A stretch of 64,000 nucleotides of DNA from Flavobacterium collinsii (GTDB lineage: Bacteria; Bacteroidota; Bacteroidia; Flavobacteriales; Flavobacteriaceae). Positions 8,156-17,732 of this stretch are shown here, one piece after another. The first letter of the stretch is position 1; each line of letters opens with the position of its first letter. The DNA lies in contig NZ_CADCST010000096.1 of NCBI RefSeq assembly GCF_902804485.1, positions 24,051-88,050 of the forward strand, written 5' to 3'. The notes beneath the pieces were generated by a model that was given only the letters and a program-made list of their open reading frames with translations, did not search any database and had not been told where the DNA came from. The position numbers were made by a program, and so were the translations under genes.

Positions 8156-10249
8156 ATGAGTAAAGCAATATATATAGCCACAAGCGATCAGAATAGTGGA
8201 AAATCAATTGTAACACTTGGTTTGATGAGTATCTTGATTGGTAAAACGGCTAAAGTGGGTTATTTTAGGCCCATAGTTGAGGATTTTGTTGATGGGGAGT
8301 TAGACAATCACATCGAGACAGTGCTGTCTCATTTTAATCTTGATATTAAATTTGAAGATGCCTTTGCGATCACCAAAAGCAAATTAATCAAGAAGAAAAA
8401 TAAAGGAAAAATAGGAGAGGTTCTGGATCTCATTATTGAAAAATATAAAAAACTTGAAGAGCGTTTTGATTTTGTTTTGGTAGAAGGAACAAGTTTTACC
8501 GGAGAAGGAACTTCAATCGAACTGGATTTGAATGTTTTAATCGCCAAAAACCTTGGGATTCCTACCATTATTATCGGATCGGGAGTAGGTAAAACTCTGG
8601 AAGAATTAGTAGACAGTCTGTATTTGGTTTATGATTCCTTTAAAGTAAAAGAAGTTGAGGTATTATCTGTCATTGCTAATAAAGTACAGCCCGAAAACAT
8701 CGAATTGGTGACGCAGGGATTGCAAAAAAGTTTACCGGCAAATGTACTCATCAACACCATCCCGCTGATTTCAAGTTTGAACAATCCAACGATGCAGGAA
8801 ATAGTCAATCAGCTTGATGCCAAAGTATTGTTTGGAGGTGCTTACTTAAACAATGAAATTGGACATTTTAGCGTTGGAGCAATGCAATTGCACAACTATC
8901 TGGTTCATTTACATGATAATGCATTGGTGATTACGCCAGGAGACCGTTCAGATATTATTTTAGGAGCCTTGCAAGCCAATGAATCGGCCAATTATCCAAC
9001 AATATCTGGAATTATCCTAACAGGAAATATTGTTCCGGAAGAAAGTATTCTCAAACTTATTGAAGGACTTTCGGCCATCGTACCAATTATTGCCGTTGAT
9101 GGAGGAACTTACGGTATCACCAACAAGATTGGGTCTATCAGATCAGAGATTTACGCAAATAATACTAATAAAATAGAAACCTCGATCAGTACGTTCGAAA
9201 AGTATGTTGCCATGGACGATCTGTCTGAAAGATTGATCACTTTTGAAGCAGAAGGAATGACACCTAAGATGTTTCAGTACAACATGGTAAAAAGAGCCAG
9301 ACAGTATCGAAAACACATCGTTTTGCCCGAAGGAAATGATGAGAGAATCATCATTGCAGCCTCAAGGTTACTCGCTATGGATGTGGTTGATATTACCATC
9401 ATCGGAGATAAAAAACAGATTGAAAGTAAAGTTAATGAACTGGGAATTACACTGGATTTTTCAAAAATTACTGTCATTAATCCAATAGAGTCGGAACTTT
9501 ACGAGGACTATGCGAACACCTATTATGAACTCCGAAAAGCCAAGAATGTAAGTATTACTATGGCAAGAGATTTAATGGAAGACGTTTCGTATTTCGGGAC
9601 TATGATGGTATATAAAGGACATGCTGATGGAATGGTTTCGGGTGCTGCACATACTACGCAACACACCATTTTGCCGGCTTTGCAATTCATTAAAACCAAA
9701 CCTAATTCATCGGTAGTTTCATCTGTGTTTTTTATGTGTTTAGAAGACAGAGTTTCGGTTTTTGGAGACTGTGCCATCAATCCAAATCCAACAGCGGAAC
9801 AATTAGCGGAAATTGCGATTTCGTCGGCAGAATCAAGTTCAGCTTTCGGAATTGAGCCTAAAATCGCAATGCTTTCTTATTCATCAGGAGCATCCGGAAA
9901 AGGAGATGAGGTTGATAAAGTAAGAGCTGCAACCGAAATTGTAAAGCAAAAACGTCCCGATCTAAAAATTGAAGGACCAATTCAGTATGATGCCGCAGTA
10001 GATCGCGCTGTTGGAAAAAGCAAAATGCCGGATTCAGAAGTAGCGGGGCAGGCGAGTGTTCTAATTTTTCCTGATTTAAATACAGGAAATAATACCTATA
10101 AGGCAGTGCAGCGTGAAACCGGGGCTCTGGCTATCGGTCCAATGTTGCAAGGCTTGAACAAACCGGTAAACGATTTAAGCCGTGGTTGTACCGTTGATGA
10201 CATCATCAATACGGTTGTAATTACGGCCATTCAGGCACAAGGACTTTAA
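8156..10249 (+). CDS. pta: Phosphate acetyltransferase
   Basis: 697 residues, the long multi-domain form. It interconverts acetyl-CoA and acetyl phosphate. The N-terminus (MSKAIYIATSDQNSGKSIVT) is a dethiobiotin-synthetase-like P-loop domain, then a DRTGG domain at about 220-330. The catalytic PTA domain runs from about residue 375 (KHIVLPEGNDERIIIAA) to the C-terminus and includes DGMVSGAAHTT and the final block IQAQGL. With ackA downstream it forms the acetate/acetyl-phosphate pathway. The 174-bp gap to ackA holds repeat sequence, so co-transcription is likely but not certain. Confidence 0.97.
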   Translation: MSKAIYIATSDQNSGKSIVTLGLMSILIGKTAKVGYFRPIVEDFVDGELDNHIETVLSHFNLDIKFEDAFAITKSKLIKKKNKGKIGEVLDLIIEKYKKLEERFDFVLVEGTSFTGEGTSIELDLNVLIAKNLGIPTIIIGSGVGKTLEELVDSLYLVYDSFKVKEVEVLSVIANKVQPENIELVTQGLQKSLPANVLINTIPLISSLNNPTMQEIVNQLDAKVLFGGAYLNNEIGHFSVGAMQLHNYLVHLHDNALVITPGDRSDIILGALQANESANYPTISGIILTGNIVPEESILKLIEGLSAIVPIIAVDGGTYGITNKIGSIRSEIYANNTNKIETSISTFEKYVAMDDLSERLITFEAEGMTPKMFQYNMVKRARQYRKHIVLPEGNDERIIIAASRLLAMDVVDITIIGDKKQIESKVNELGITLDFSKITVINPIESELYEDYANTYYELRKAKNVSITMARDLMEDVSYFGTMMVYKGHADGMVSGAAHTTQHTILPALQFIKTKPNSSVVSSVFFMCLEDRVSVFGDCAINPNPTAEQLAEIAISSAESSSAFGIEPKIAMLSYSSGASGKGDEVDKVRAATEIVKQKRPDLKIEGPIQYDAAVDRAVGKSKMPDSEVAGQASVLIFPDLNTGNNTYKAVQRETGALAIGPMLQGLNKPVNDLSRGCTVDDIINTVVITAIQAQGL

Positions 10250-10357
10250 TTAATTTGTTAATTATTAATTATACGTCTTACAGTATGAGGTACTCAAAAA
10301 AAACGTTTTATCAGCGTAAAAAAAATAATAGTTTCAATCGTTAAGTTATATAATCTT

Positions 10358-10382
10358 AAACTTGAAACTTTAAACTTGAAAC
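10358..10382. repeat. CTTGAAAC-family dispersed repeat
   Basis: Two copies of AAACTTGAAAC in tandem, followed by the A-rich tail before ackA. The same words recur at 30617-30681 and, inverted, at 44092-44280, all in intergenic positions. Confidence 0.6.
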
Positions 10383-10423
10383 AAAAAAATAGAGCCTTAG
10401 CCTCTTAGCAACTTAAAAAAAAA

Positions 10424-11608
10424 ATGAAAATACTAATAATAAACTCAGGAAGTTCATCAATCAAATATCAATTAATGGTCATGCCTACCAACGAAGTAAT
10501 TTGTACCGGTATGATTGACAGAATTGGATTAGAAACTTCAAATGTGATCTTTAAAACAGGAACCAATACAATCGAAGAAACGTTTCCGATCGCCAATCAT
10601 AAAGTAGGCTTGCAAAAAGTAGCCAATATGCTTTTAGATGCCGAAAAAGGAGTGATTAAATCGACTTCCGAAATTGGAGCAGTAGGTCATCGCGTGGTAC
10701 ATGGAGGAAGTGCTTTTAGTGATACTGTAAAGATTGACGAAAAGGTGAAATTAAAAATCAAAGAACTTTTTGAATTGGCGCCACTGCATAATCCTGCTAA
10801 TTTAGAAGGAATTAATGTTGCTGAGGAGATTTTTAGTTCAGCAGAGCAAATTGCGGTTTTTGATACCGCTTTTCATCAAACAATGCCTGAGTTGGCTTAT
10901 AAATATGCCATCCCAAATTACCTTTTAACAGAACATAAAGTACGCGTTTATGGTTTTCACGGAACCAGTCACAAATATGTTTCTGAAAAAGCGATTGGTC
11001 AATTAGAAAAAAAAGCGAAAATAATCACCATTCACCTTGGAAATGGGTGCAGTATGACCGCCATTAAAGACGGAAAGAGCATCGATCATACGATGGGATT
11101 CTCTCCTTCAAACGGTCTTATAATGGGAACCCGTGCCGGAGATATTGATCAGTCGGTTATTTTTTATATGGTTAAAAATCTTGGGTATACGGCCGATGAG
11201 GTAAATTCGATTTTACTGAAACAAAGCGGTATGCTTGGGCTTACGGGTTACAGTGATTTGCGCGATATTGAAGCAGAAGCCGAAAAAGGAAATAAGGATT
11301 GTATACTCGCATTGCAAATGAATGCCTACCGAATCAAAAAAACGATTGGTTCGTATGCAGCAGCTTTAAACGGGTTGGATGCGATTGTATTTACCGCTGG
11401 AATCGGTGAGAACTCCTCTTATATACGTAAACTGGTTTGTACCGATATGGATTATTTCGGAATTGAACTGGATGATGAAAAGAATCAGATTCGCTCTAAA
11501 GAAATTAGAGAGATCAATACCCCAAATTCAAGAGCAAAAGTTTTGGTGGTACCAACTGATGAAGAATATGAAATTGCTAATCAGGTTTATCAGTTACTTC
11601 AGAGTTAA
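10424..11608 (+). CDS. ackA: Acetate kinase
   Basis: 394 residues, full length. It converts acetyl phosphate plus ADP to acetate plus ATP, and the reverse. It begins MKILIINSGSSSIKYQLM, the first acetokinase signature; GHRVVHGG and GFHGTSHKYVSEKA follow, then the phosphate-binding block GNGCSMTAI and TAGIGENS near the C-terminus. It partners with pta immediately upstream. A terminator follows 20 bp after the stop. Confidence 0.98.
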   Translation: MKILIINSGSSSIKYQLMVMPTNEVICTGMIDRIGLETSNVIFKTGTNTIEETFPIANHKVGLQKVANMLLDAEKGVIKSTSEIGAVGHRVVHGGSAFSDTVKIDEKVKLKIKELFELAPLHNPANLEGINVAEEIFSSAEQIAVFDTAFHQTMPELAYKYAIPNYLLTEHKVRVYGFHGTSHKYVSEKAIGQLEKKAKIITIHLGNGCSMTAIKDGKSIDHTMGFSPSNGLIMGTRAGDIDQSVIFYMVKNLGYTADEVNSILLKQSGMLGLTGYSDLRDIEAEAEKGNKDCILALQMNAYRIKKTIGSYAAALNGLDAIVFTAGIGENSSYIRKLVCTDMDYFGIELDDEKNQIRSKEIREINTPNSRAKVLVVPTDEEYEIANQVYQLLQS

Positions 11609-11628
11609 AACTGACCTATGTAATATAA

Positions 11629-11657
11629 GGAAGCTTCTCATTTGGGAAGCTTTTTTT
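11629..11657 (+). terminator. Intrinsic terminator of ackA
   Basis: AAGCTTCTC (11631-11639) pairs with GGGAAGCTT (11644-11652, one G-U) around a 4-base loop, followed by TTTTTTT. Confidence 0.88.
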
Positions 11658-11683
11658 ATGCTTTCAGATTAAATATTTGTCTG

Positions 11684-11691
11684 TATCTTTG
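11684..11691 (+). promoter_or_regulatory. Bacteroidota -7 box (TATCTTTG) of the PUL regulator gene
   Basis: TATCTTTG matches the TAnnTTTG element. A transcript would begin near 11698, about 12 bases before the TTG chosen as the start codon, so the longer reading from 11677 would begin inside the promoter. No clear -33 TTG was found at the usual distance. Confidence 0.6.
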
Positions 11692-11709
11692 ACTATAAAT
11701 CATACTATT

Positions 11710-14454
11710 TTGAAATCGATACTTCTTAAAGCTATATTTTTCTTTTTCATTGCTTTTCAAATCCAGGCACAAGAATTACTTCCTTTCGTAGAAAATTACA
11801 ACAAATCAGATTATCAGGGCGACAATCAAATCTGGAATGTTGTTCAGGGAAATGATGCTGCAATGTATTTTGCCAATAACCATTATTTATTGCGTTACGA
11901 TGGTGTAATCTGGGAAAAGTATACCCTGCCCAATAAAACAATCATCCGCTCGATCATGATCGAAGGAGATAAGATCTATTCAGGTTCTTATAAAGAATTT
12001 GGGTATTGGTACCGAAAAGACGGAAAGATGCATTATGTATCGATCACCAGGAAACTGCGATTGTTTGATGAAAAAGATAATGAAGAGATTTGGAAAATCT
12101 TTAAGTTTAAAGGTTCTGTTTATTTCCAGTCTTTTAATGATGTTTTTATTTATAATGGAAAACACATTCAGAAAATCAAATTTCCTTTTTTAATATCCTA
12201 TTGTTTTGTAGTCGATAATAATGTGTATGTGGCCTCGGTTGAGAAAGGGCTTTTCCGTATGGATGGTTCGAGGATTGCTAATCCGAAAGGCTGGAACGTT
12301 TTAAAAAAGACGGTAGTTCACGCCATCGAAAAGTACAAAAATGAAACATTTATTTTTACGCAGAAAAAAGGAATTTTTATCGTAGAAAAAGGAGGTTTAA
12401 GACCCTGGAATAATCCATTAAATGAAGTTTTAAAATCGGCAACAATTAATGTAGCTAAGTTCATTAAAGGAAATAAACTGGTGGTAGGAACCGGAAACAG
12501 AGGTGTATTTATTTATGACTTTCAGAGCGATACCTATAAAAATATCAACAGGAACAATGTCTTAATGAACAACTCGGTTTTGAGCATTGGTTTTGACAAA
12601 GAGAACGATTTATGGCTTGGTTTGGATAATGGTATCACACATGTTGAAATTAACTCTCCAATTTCATTCTTTTACGATAATTCGGGACTTTTGGGTTCAG
12701 TTTATTCTGTTGCAGCTATCGATAAGGGATATTTGATTGCTTCGAATCATGGTGTCTTTGAATTTGTTTCCGGTAAGTTTAAGATGTTGCCCAATACACA
12801 AGGTCAAGCCTGGAATATTACTAAAATTGGTACAAAATACATCATTGGTCATAATGACGGAACTTTTTGTTATGAAAATGGATCATTAACCCGAATTAAT
12901 GCCAGAAGTGGCGGATGGAATTTAACGAAAAGCAGCATCAATAATACTTATTTTCAGTCTACGTACAGTGGTGTTGTAGTTTATGATGATATTTTGAAAC
13001 CTACCCAGAATAAAGTTATCAACGACCTTTCAAAGCCTATAAAATATGTTGCTCAAAATCAAAAGAATGAAATCTGGGCAGCCGACAATTATCGTGGATT
13101 GTATCGCGTATTGTATGATGATGATTATAAGACCAAAAAAGTCGAGAATATTACGCAGCAGAGTAAAATTAAGAATGATTTTGGCGTAAAGATCTTTGAG
13201 TTTAGAAATGAAATTCTTTTTCTCATCAATAGTGTGTGGTACACCTACAATTCAATTAGCGCCAGTTTGGAAGAAAACGAACTGTTCAATTCTAATTTTA
13301 AGAAGATAAGCGATGTCGTTTCGATTGATGAAGATCACTTTGTTGTGCTTCAGGATGGTATTTTGTATCACATTTATGCAAAAGGAAATAAATTTATCTG
13401 GAACATCATTCAGGAGAAATATTATAAAGGCACACTGATCAATGATAATTTGAGGATATTTAAAACTCAAAATCATTATTTGCTTAATCTTGATGATGGA
13501 TTTATTTCGCTTCAGCTTACTTATGAAAACAAGCAAAATTCTAATGTCAAGATAGAAGCTTTTAATGATGGAAATCTTGTAGCAAACGATTCTAAAATCA
13601 AATACAACACCGAGATAAAAATAAATGTAATTTCAGGAATTTACGGTGCGAGTAAGCCTAACTTATTCTACAAAATCAATAAAGGCAGTGATTTTTTACC
13701 AATTTCTGACGGTTTAATTGTACTGAACAATTTAAGCAGTGGTAATCATGCTATTGTGGTTTACAAGCACGATGGGGCAAGCTACGAAAAAGTAGCAGAT
13801 TTTGATTTCAAAGTGGCAGAGCCATGGTATTTTTCATTCTGGATGATTTTGCTGTACCTGCTGGTAGCAGCAGGTATTTTGTTTTTTTATTACAAATGGA
13901 ATAAACTGCGTTACATGCAAAAACTGAAATTACAGGCCGAAGAGTTAAAACATCAGCGTGAAATTCTGGAAATGGAATTAAAAGCAGAGAATGAACTGAA
14001 TCTACAGGAATACGAAAAACACATTCTGGAATTGGAACTGCAAACAAAATCTTCTGAAGTTGCAGGAAAATCATTGTCGATTGCCAAGCAAAGTGAAATG
14101 ATCGATAACATTCAGAACATTCTGAACTCAGAAAAAGACTTTAATAAACTTAAGAGTGAGATCAAAAAGGCAATTAAGATCAATGAGGTAAATAAACACG
14201 AATGGGAAATTTTTGAAACAAATCTGAACCAGATTCACAATGAGTTTATTATTAACCTTTCTAAGAAGTATCCAAACTTGACTCCAAAAGATATAAAACT
14301 GTGTATTTATCTTAAAATGAATCTTTCTTCAAAGGAAATTGCACCTATGATGAACATTTCTTTTAGGGGTGTGGAACTGCATAGATATCGTCTAAGAAAG
14401 AAGTTGGGGCTCACACAGGATGAAAACCTCTCAAAATTTTTATTAAGTCTGTAA
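11710..14454 (+). CDS. Membrane-spanning sensor/regulator with propeller, YYY domain and LuxR-type HTH
   Basis: 914 residues from the TTG at 11710 (MKSILLKAIFFFFIAFQIQA signal peptide). I prefer it to the TTG at 11677 because the -7 box lies between them. Order: signal peptide; periplasmic beta-propeller repeats to about residue 600; a Y_Y_Y Ig-like domain at about 610-680; one membrane helix (WMILLYLLVAAGILFFYY); a coiled coil; and a C-terminal helix-turn-helix (LTPKDIKLCIYLKMNLSSKE, then a recognition helix ending HRYRLRKKLGL). This is the SusR-like architecture, which senses glycan fragments in the periplasm and activates the adjacent susCD. It has no kinase domain, so signalling is direct. 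It is the first gene of the PUL. Confidence 0.9.
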   Translation: MKSILLKAIFFFFIAFQIQAQELLPFVENYNKSDYQGDNQIWNVVQGNDAAMYFANNHYLLRYDGVIWEKYTLPNKTIIRSIMIEGDKIYSGSYKEFGYWYRKDGKMHYVSITRKLRLFDEKDNEEIWKIFKFKGSVYFQSFNDVFIYNGKHIQKIKFPFLISYCFVVDNNVYVASVEKGLFRMDGSRIANPKGWNVLKKTVVHAIEKYKNETFIFTQKKGIFIVEKGGLRPWNNPLNEVLKSATINVAKFIKGNKLVVGTGNRGVFIYDFQSDTYKNINRNNVLMNNSVLSIGFDKENDLWLGLDNGITHVEINSPISFFYDNSGLLGSVYSVAAIDKGYLIASNHGVFEFVSGKFKMLPNTQGQAWNITKIGTKYIIGHNDGTFCYENGSLTRINARSGGWNLTKSSINNTYFQSTYSGVVVYDDILKPTQNKVINDLSKPIKYVAQNQKNEIWAADNYRGLYRVLYDDDYKTKKVENITQQSKIKNDFGVKIFEFRNEILFLINSVWYTYNSISASLEENELFNSNFKKISDVVSIDEDHFVVLQDGILYHIYAKGNKFIWNIIQEKYYKGTLINDNLRIFKTQNHYLLNLDDGFISLQLTYENKQNSNVKIEAFNDGNLVANDSKIKYNTEIKINVISGIYGASKPNLFYKINKGSDFLPISDGLIVLNNLSSGNHAIVVYKHDGASYEKVADFDFKVAEPWYFSFWMILLYLLVAAGILFFYYKWNKLRYMQKLKLQAEELKHQREILEMELKAENELNLQEYEKHILELELQTKSSEVAGKSLSIAKQSEMIDNIQNILNSEKDFNKLKSEIKKAIKINEVNKHEWEIFETNLNQIHNEFIINLSKKYPNLTPKDIKLCIYLKMNLSSKEIAPMMNISFRGVELHRYRLRKKLGLTQDENLSKFLLSL

Positions 14455-14515
14455 GATTGGGATTAGTTTTTTAAATATCTTATATTTTTCTACTTCTTTT
14501 ATTATATAATTCTAA

Positions 14516-14655
14516 TACATCATTACTACATCATAACGTTATGTTAATAAAATAAAATTAACATTTAATTTATTGATAACCATTTACTTGTGTCCTTTTT
14601 TTAACATAATGATGTAGCTGTGTTGTAGTGGTATTTGATGTACTACAACGTTGTA
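14516..14655 (+). promoter_or_regulatory. Cluster of repeats ahead of susC, candidate operators
   Basis: The 244-bp gap contains TACATCAT at 14516-14523 and 14527-14534 (11-bp period). The inverted form ATGATGTA is at 14609-14616, with a near copy TTGATGTA at 14635-14642. It also contains two perfect 12-bp palindromes with the same AACGTT core: CATAACGTTATG (14532-14543) and TACAACGTTGTA (14644-14655). No other gap in the window is organised like this. They are likely binding sites for the HTH regulator encoded just upstream. Confidence 0.55.
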
Positions 14656-14698
14656 ATTGTTTAATTTGGCACTACTAACTTAAACGATTACGAACTGT

Positions 14699-17600
14699 AT
14701 GAAAAATTTTATTTTTAGCTTTTTAGCGCTCTTGTTGCTCCCTACATATATGATGGGGCAGGCACAAGCAATTAAAGGAAAAGTAGTAGACAGTAGTGGA
14801 ATGGGAGTTCCTGGGGCAATTATTAGTGCTTCTGAATCCAGAGCCTCTGCTGACGCGGACTTCGATGGTAATTTTATCATTAATGCTAAAGTTGGAGAGA
14901 CCTTAAAAATCTCTATGCTTGGTTTCGATTCTGTTTCTATAACAGCGACATCCACACCAATGACTATCACCTTAAAAGAAGCAGGTGATACTTCTTTAAA
15001 AGAAGTAGTTGTAATTGGTTATGGTACCAGAAAGAAAATTGACAATACTTCGGCTATTACTTCATTAAAGGCAGAAGATGTTACAAGAACAAAGGTATTA
15101 AATGCTTCTCAGGCTATTCAGGGTAAAGCAGCTGGGGTTCAGGTAACTTCTTCAGATGCTCCTGGAAGTACTCCTTCTGTGGTTATTAGAGGTTTAGGTA
15201 CTGCGCTAGGAGGAAGAAATCCTTTATATATTGTTGATGGTATGCCAACAGAGAACATCAATAATATCAATACAAATGATATTACATCGTATGAAATTCT
15301 TAAAGACGCTTCATCTCTTGCTATCTATGGTACCAGAGCTGCAAACGGGGTTATCATTATTACTACTAAGAAAGGTAAGGGAGATAAAATCTCTGTAGAA
15401 GTAGAAAGTTTTGGAGGTGTTAGAACACCACTTAAGAAAGTAAAAATGGCAGATGCTAATCAATATGCAAGCTATTCTAATGCTTCTTTAGGAACAAACA
15501 GATTTTCTACAAACCAACCTGTTAATACAAATTGGTTTGATGAAATTACGAGAACAGGTACTTATACTCAAAACAATATTTCTATTTCCGGAGCTTCAGA
15601 AAATGTAAAATATTTTTTTAGTGCAGGTAATTATCAGGAAAAAGCCATTCTTAACGGCTTAGATTATAGCCGTACAAGTTTTAGAAATAATAACGAATTT
15701 AAACTTTCTAAAAAAGTTACCTTAAATCAGAATTTTAGCTTTACATCGGCTAATTCTACACCGAAACCATTAAGCGCATTTACCAATGCATACAAGCAAT
15801 CACCAATTGTTCCTGTTCGTTTTGCAAATGGTCAGTATGGTGCGCCTTTTGCAGATGCAAGTGGAGTTGCAAGCCCAAAAGGTACTTCATTTAACAATGT
15901 TGGTAATCCTGTTTCACAATTAGATTTTTACAATGAACAACAAAGAAGTATTACACTTCAGGGTGGTTTGAAATTGGATTATGAAATCTTAGAAGGTTTA
16001 AAGTTTACTTCGCAATTTAATGGTGAATACTATACCTGGAAAAATTATAATTTCGAGGATAGTAAAAACGCTTGGTTAGCAGCTAATCCAACTCGTAAAG
16101 ATGGAGATTATTCAAGTACCGATCCTATCAATTTATTGACTAGAGGTAGAGAGCAATATTTTAACTGGAACTTATCTAACTATTTGACTTATAATAAAGT
16201 ATTCGCTAAAATTCATGACGTGGAGTTAACAGCTGGTATTGAAACTTCAGTGAAAGGTCCAAGAGAAAAATTAGTTATTACTAGAAAAAATGTAAGTCCT
16301 GATTCTAACTATTGGTCTCTTTATAATGCAAAAGACGCAAAAGGTGTAGACTACTCCGGTACTGTTACAAATTTGCAGGATATTGTATTCAACGAAAGTA
16401 AATTAGCTTCTTATTTTGGACGTTTCCAATATAAATTAATGGACAGGTACTTAGTAACCGGAACTATTAGACGTGACGGATCTTCAAACTTTGCAAAAGA
16501 TTACCGTTGGGGAACTTTCCCATCTGTAGGTCTTGGATGGATTATGACTAAAGAAAGTTTCTTATCAGATGTTAAAGGAGTTAATTTAATCAAATTTAGA
16601 GGTAGCTGGGGTAAATTGGGTAACCAAAATGTACCATTAAACAGTCAAAGTTATAATTCCGGATTAAACAGTTATTTAGGTGGTTCAATTTTATATGAAG
16701 GAACAAGTATTACTTCCCAAATTGACCCTACTTTAACATGGGAAATTACAGAAGAGTCTTCAGCTGGTGTAGATTTCGAATTTTTAGACAGCAGATTAAA
16801 AGGATCATTTGATGTTTACAACAAGAATACAGATAACGTAATTTTATATGTGAAACCTTATCCAACTTCTGGAATTACGACGGCTTCTCCATCTCACGTA
16901 GGTGAAGTTTCAAATAAAGGTTATGAAATTTCTTTACGTTGGGATGATAAAATCACTGAGGATTTAAGTTATTGGGTTGGAGGTAACTTCTCACACAACA
17001 AAAATGAGCTTACAAGCTTAAAAGATGTTTCATTATCTCAGGTTGTTGGAGGTAATTTAGGTAATGGTCAAGATACTAAATTGTTATACAACAACTCAGT
17101 TGGCCAACCATTAGGTAGTTTTTATCTTTATGAGTATGCAGGTGTAGATCCGGCAAACGGAAACATGCTTTATTATAATGCTGCAGGCGCTAAAGTGACT
17201 CAGGATGCATTATCTGCAACAGCTGATAAAAAATATGTAGGTTCAATTTTACCAAAAGCGAATTACGGTATTTCTTTAGGATTGGTGTACAAAAACATTG
17301 ATTTCTCTGTTGATGGATATGGAACTGGTGGAGCAAAAGTATACAATGGTAAAAAAGCACAGCGTTTTGGAGGTGAAAACATCGAAGCTTCTATGACAAA
17401 TGATTATTGGACACCAACAAATACAACATCGTCAAATCCAAGACCATTTAATACTGTTCCTGTTGCTTCAACTTATTATATGGAATCTGCAGATTTCTTT
17501 AGAATCAATAACATCACTGTAGGATACAAACTACCTCTTAGAGGTGATCAATTTATTAGTTCTTGCAGAATTTATCTTAATGCAATCAACCCGTTTATTA

Positions 17601-17728
17601 CACAGAAATTTTCAGGTTTCTCTCCTGAGTTAAATGCAGATGGAGACCCTTACAAACTTCAGGGAGTTGAGTTGGATGCTTACCCAACATTAAGATCATT
17701 TGTAATTGGTGCTAATTTAAAATTTTAA
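14699..17728 (+). CDS. SusC/RagA-family TonB-linked outer membrane transporter
   Basis: 1009 residues. Signal peptide (ends about residue 22), a carboxypeptidase-regulatory-like domain at about 25-95, a TonB-box region (KEVVVIGYGTRKK), a plug domain with the family motif LYIVDGMP and GTRAANGVIIITTKKG, then a 22-strand barrel ending in phenylalanine (GANLKF). It imports oligosaccharides across the outer membrane using TonB energy, with the SusD protein as lid. susD starts 5 bp after its stop, so the two are co-transcribed. Substrate is inferred from the neighbouring enzymes. Confidence 0.97.
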   Translation: MKNFIFSFLALLLLPTYMMGQAQAIKGKVVDSSGMGVPGAIISASESRASADADFDGNFIINAKVGETLKISMLGFDSVSITATSTPMTITLKEAGDTSLKEVVVIGYGTRKKIDNTSAITSLKAEDVTRTKVLNASQAIQGKAAGVQVTSSDAPGSTPSVVIRGLGTALGGRNPLYIVDGMPTENINNINTNDITSYEILKDASSLAIYGTRAANGVIIITTKKGKGDKISVEVESFGGVRTPLKKVKMADANQYASYSNASLGTNRFSTNQPVNTNWFDEITRTGTYTQNNISISGASENVKYFFSAGNYQEKAILNGLDYSRTSFRNNNEFKLSKKVTLNQNFSFTSANSTPKPLSAFTNAYKQSPIVPVRFANGQYGAPFADASGVASPKGTSFNNVGNPVSQLDFYNEQQRSITLQGGLKLDYEILEGLKFTSQFNGEYYTWKNYNFEDSKNAWLAANPTRKDGDYSSTDPINLLTRGREQYFNWNLSNYLTYNKVFAKIHDVELTAGIETSVKGPREKLVITRKNVSPDSNYWSLYNAKDAKGVDYSGTVTNLQDIVFNESKLASYFGRFQYKLMDRYLVTGTIRRDGSSNFAKDYRWGTFPSVGLGWIMTKESFLSDVKGVNLIKFRGSWGKLGNQNVPLNSQSYNSGLNSYLGGSILYEGTSITSQIDPTLTWEITEESSAGVDFEFLDSRLKGSFDVYNKNTDNVILYVKPYPTSGITTASPSHVGEVSNKGYEISLRWDDKITEDLSYWVGGNFSHNKNELTSLKDVSLSQVVGGNLGNGQDTKLLYNNSVGQPLGSFYLYEYAGVDPANGNMLYYNAAGAKVTQDALSATADKKYVGSILPKANYGISLGLVYKNIDFSVDGYGTGGAKVYNGKKAQRFGGENIEASMTNDYWTPTNTTSSNPRPFNTVPVASTYYMESADFFRINNITVGYKLPLRGDQFISSCRIYLNAINPFITQKFSGFSPELNADGDPYKLQGVELDAYPTLRSFVIGANLKF

Positions 17729-17732
17729 TATT

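Noticed and set aside
11379..11672. 97-residue frame overlapping the end of ackA
   Set aside because: It lies out of frame inside ackA and runs through the ackA terminator; no independent start or domain.
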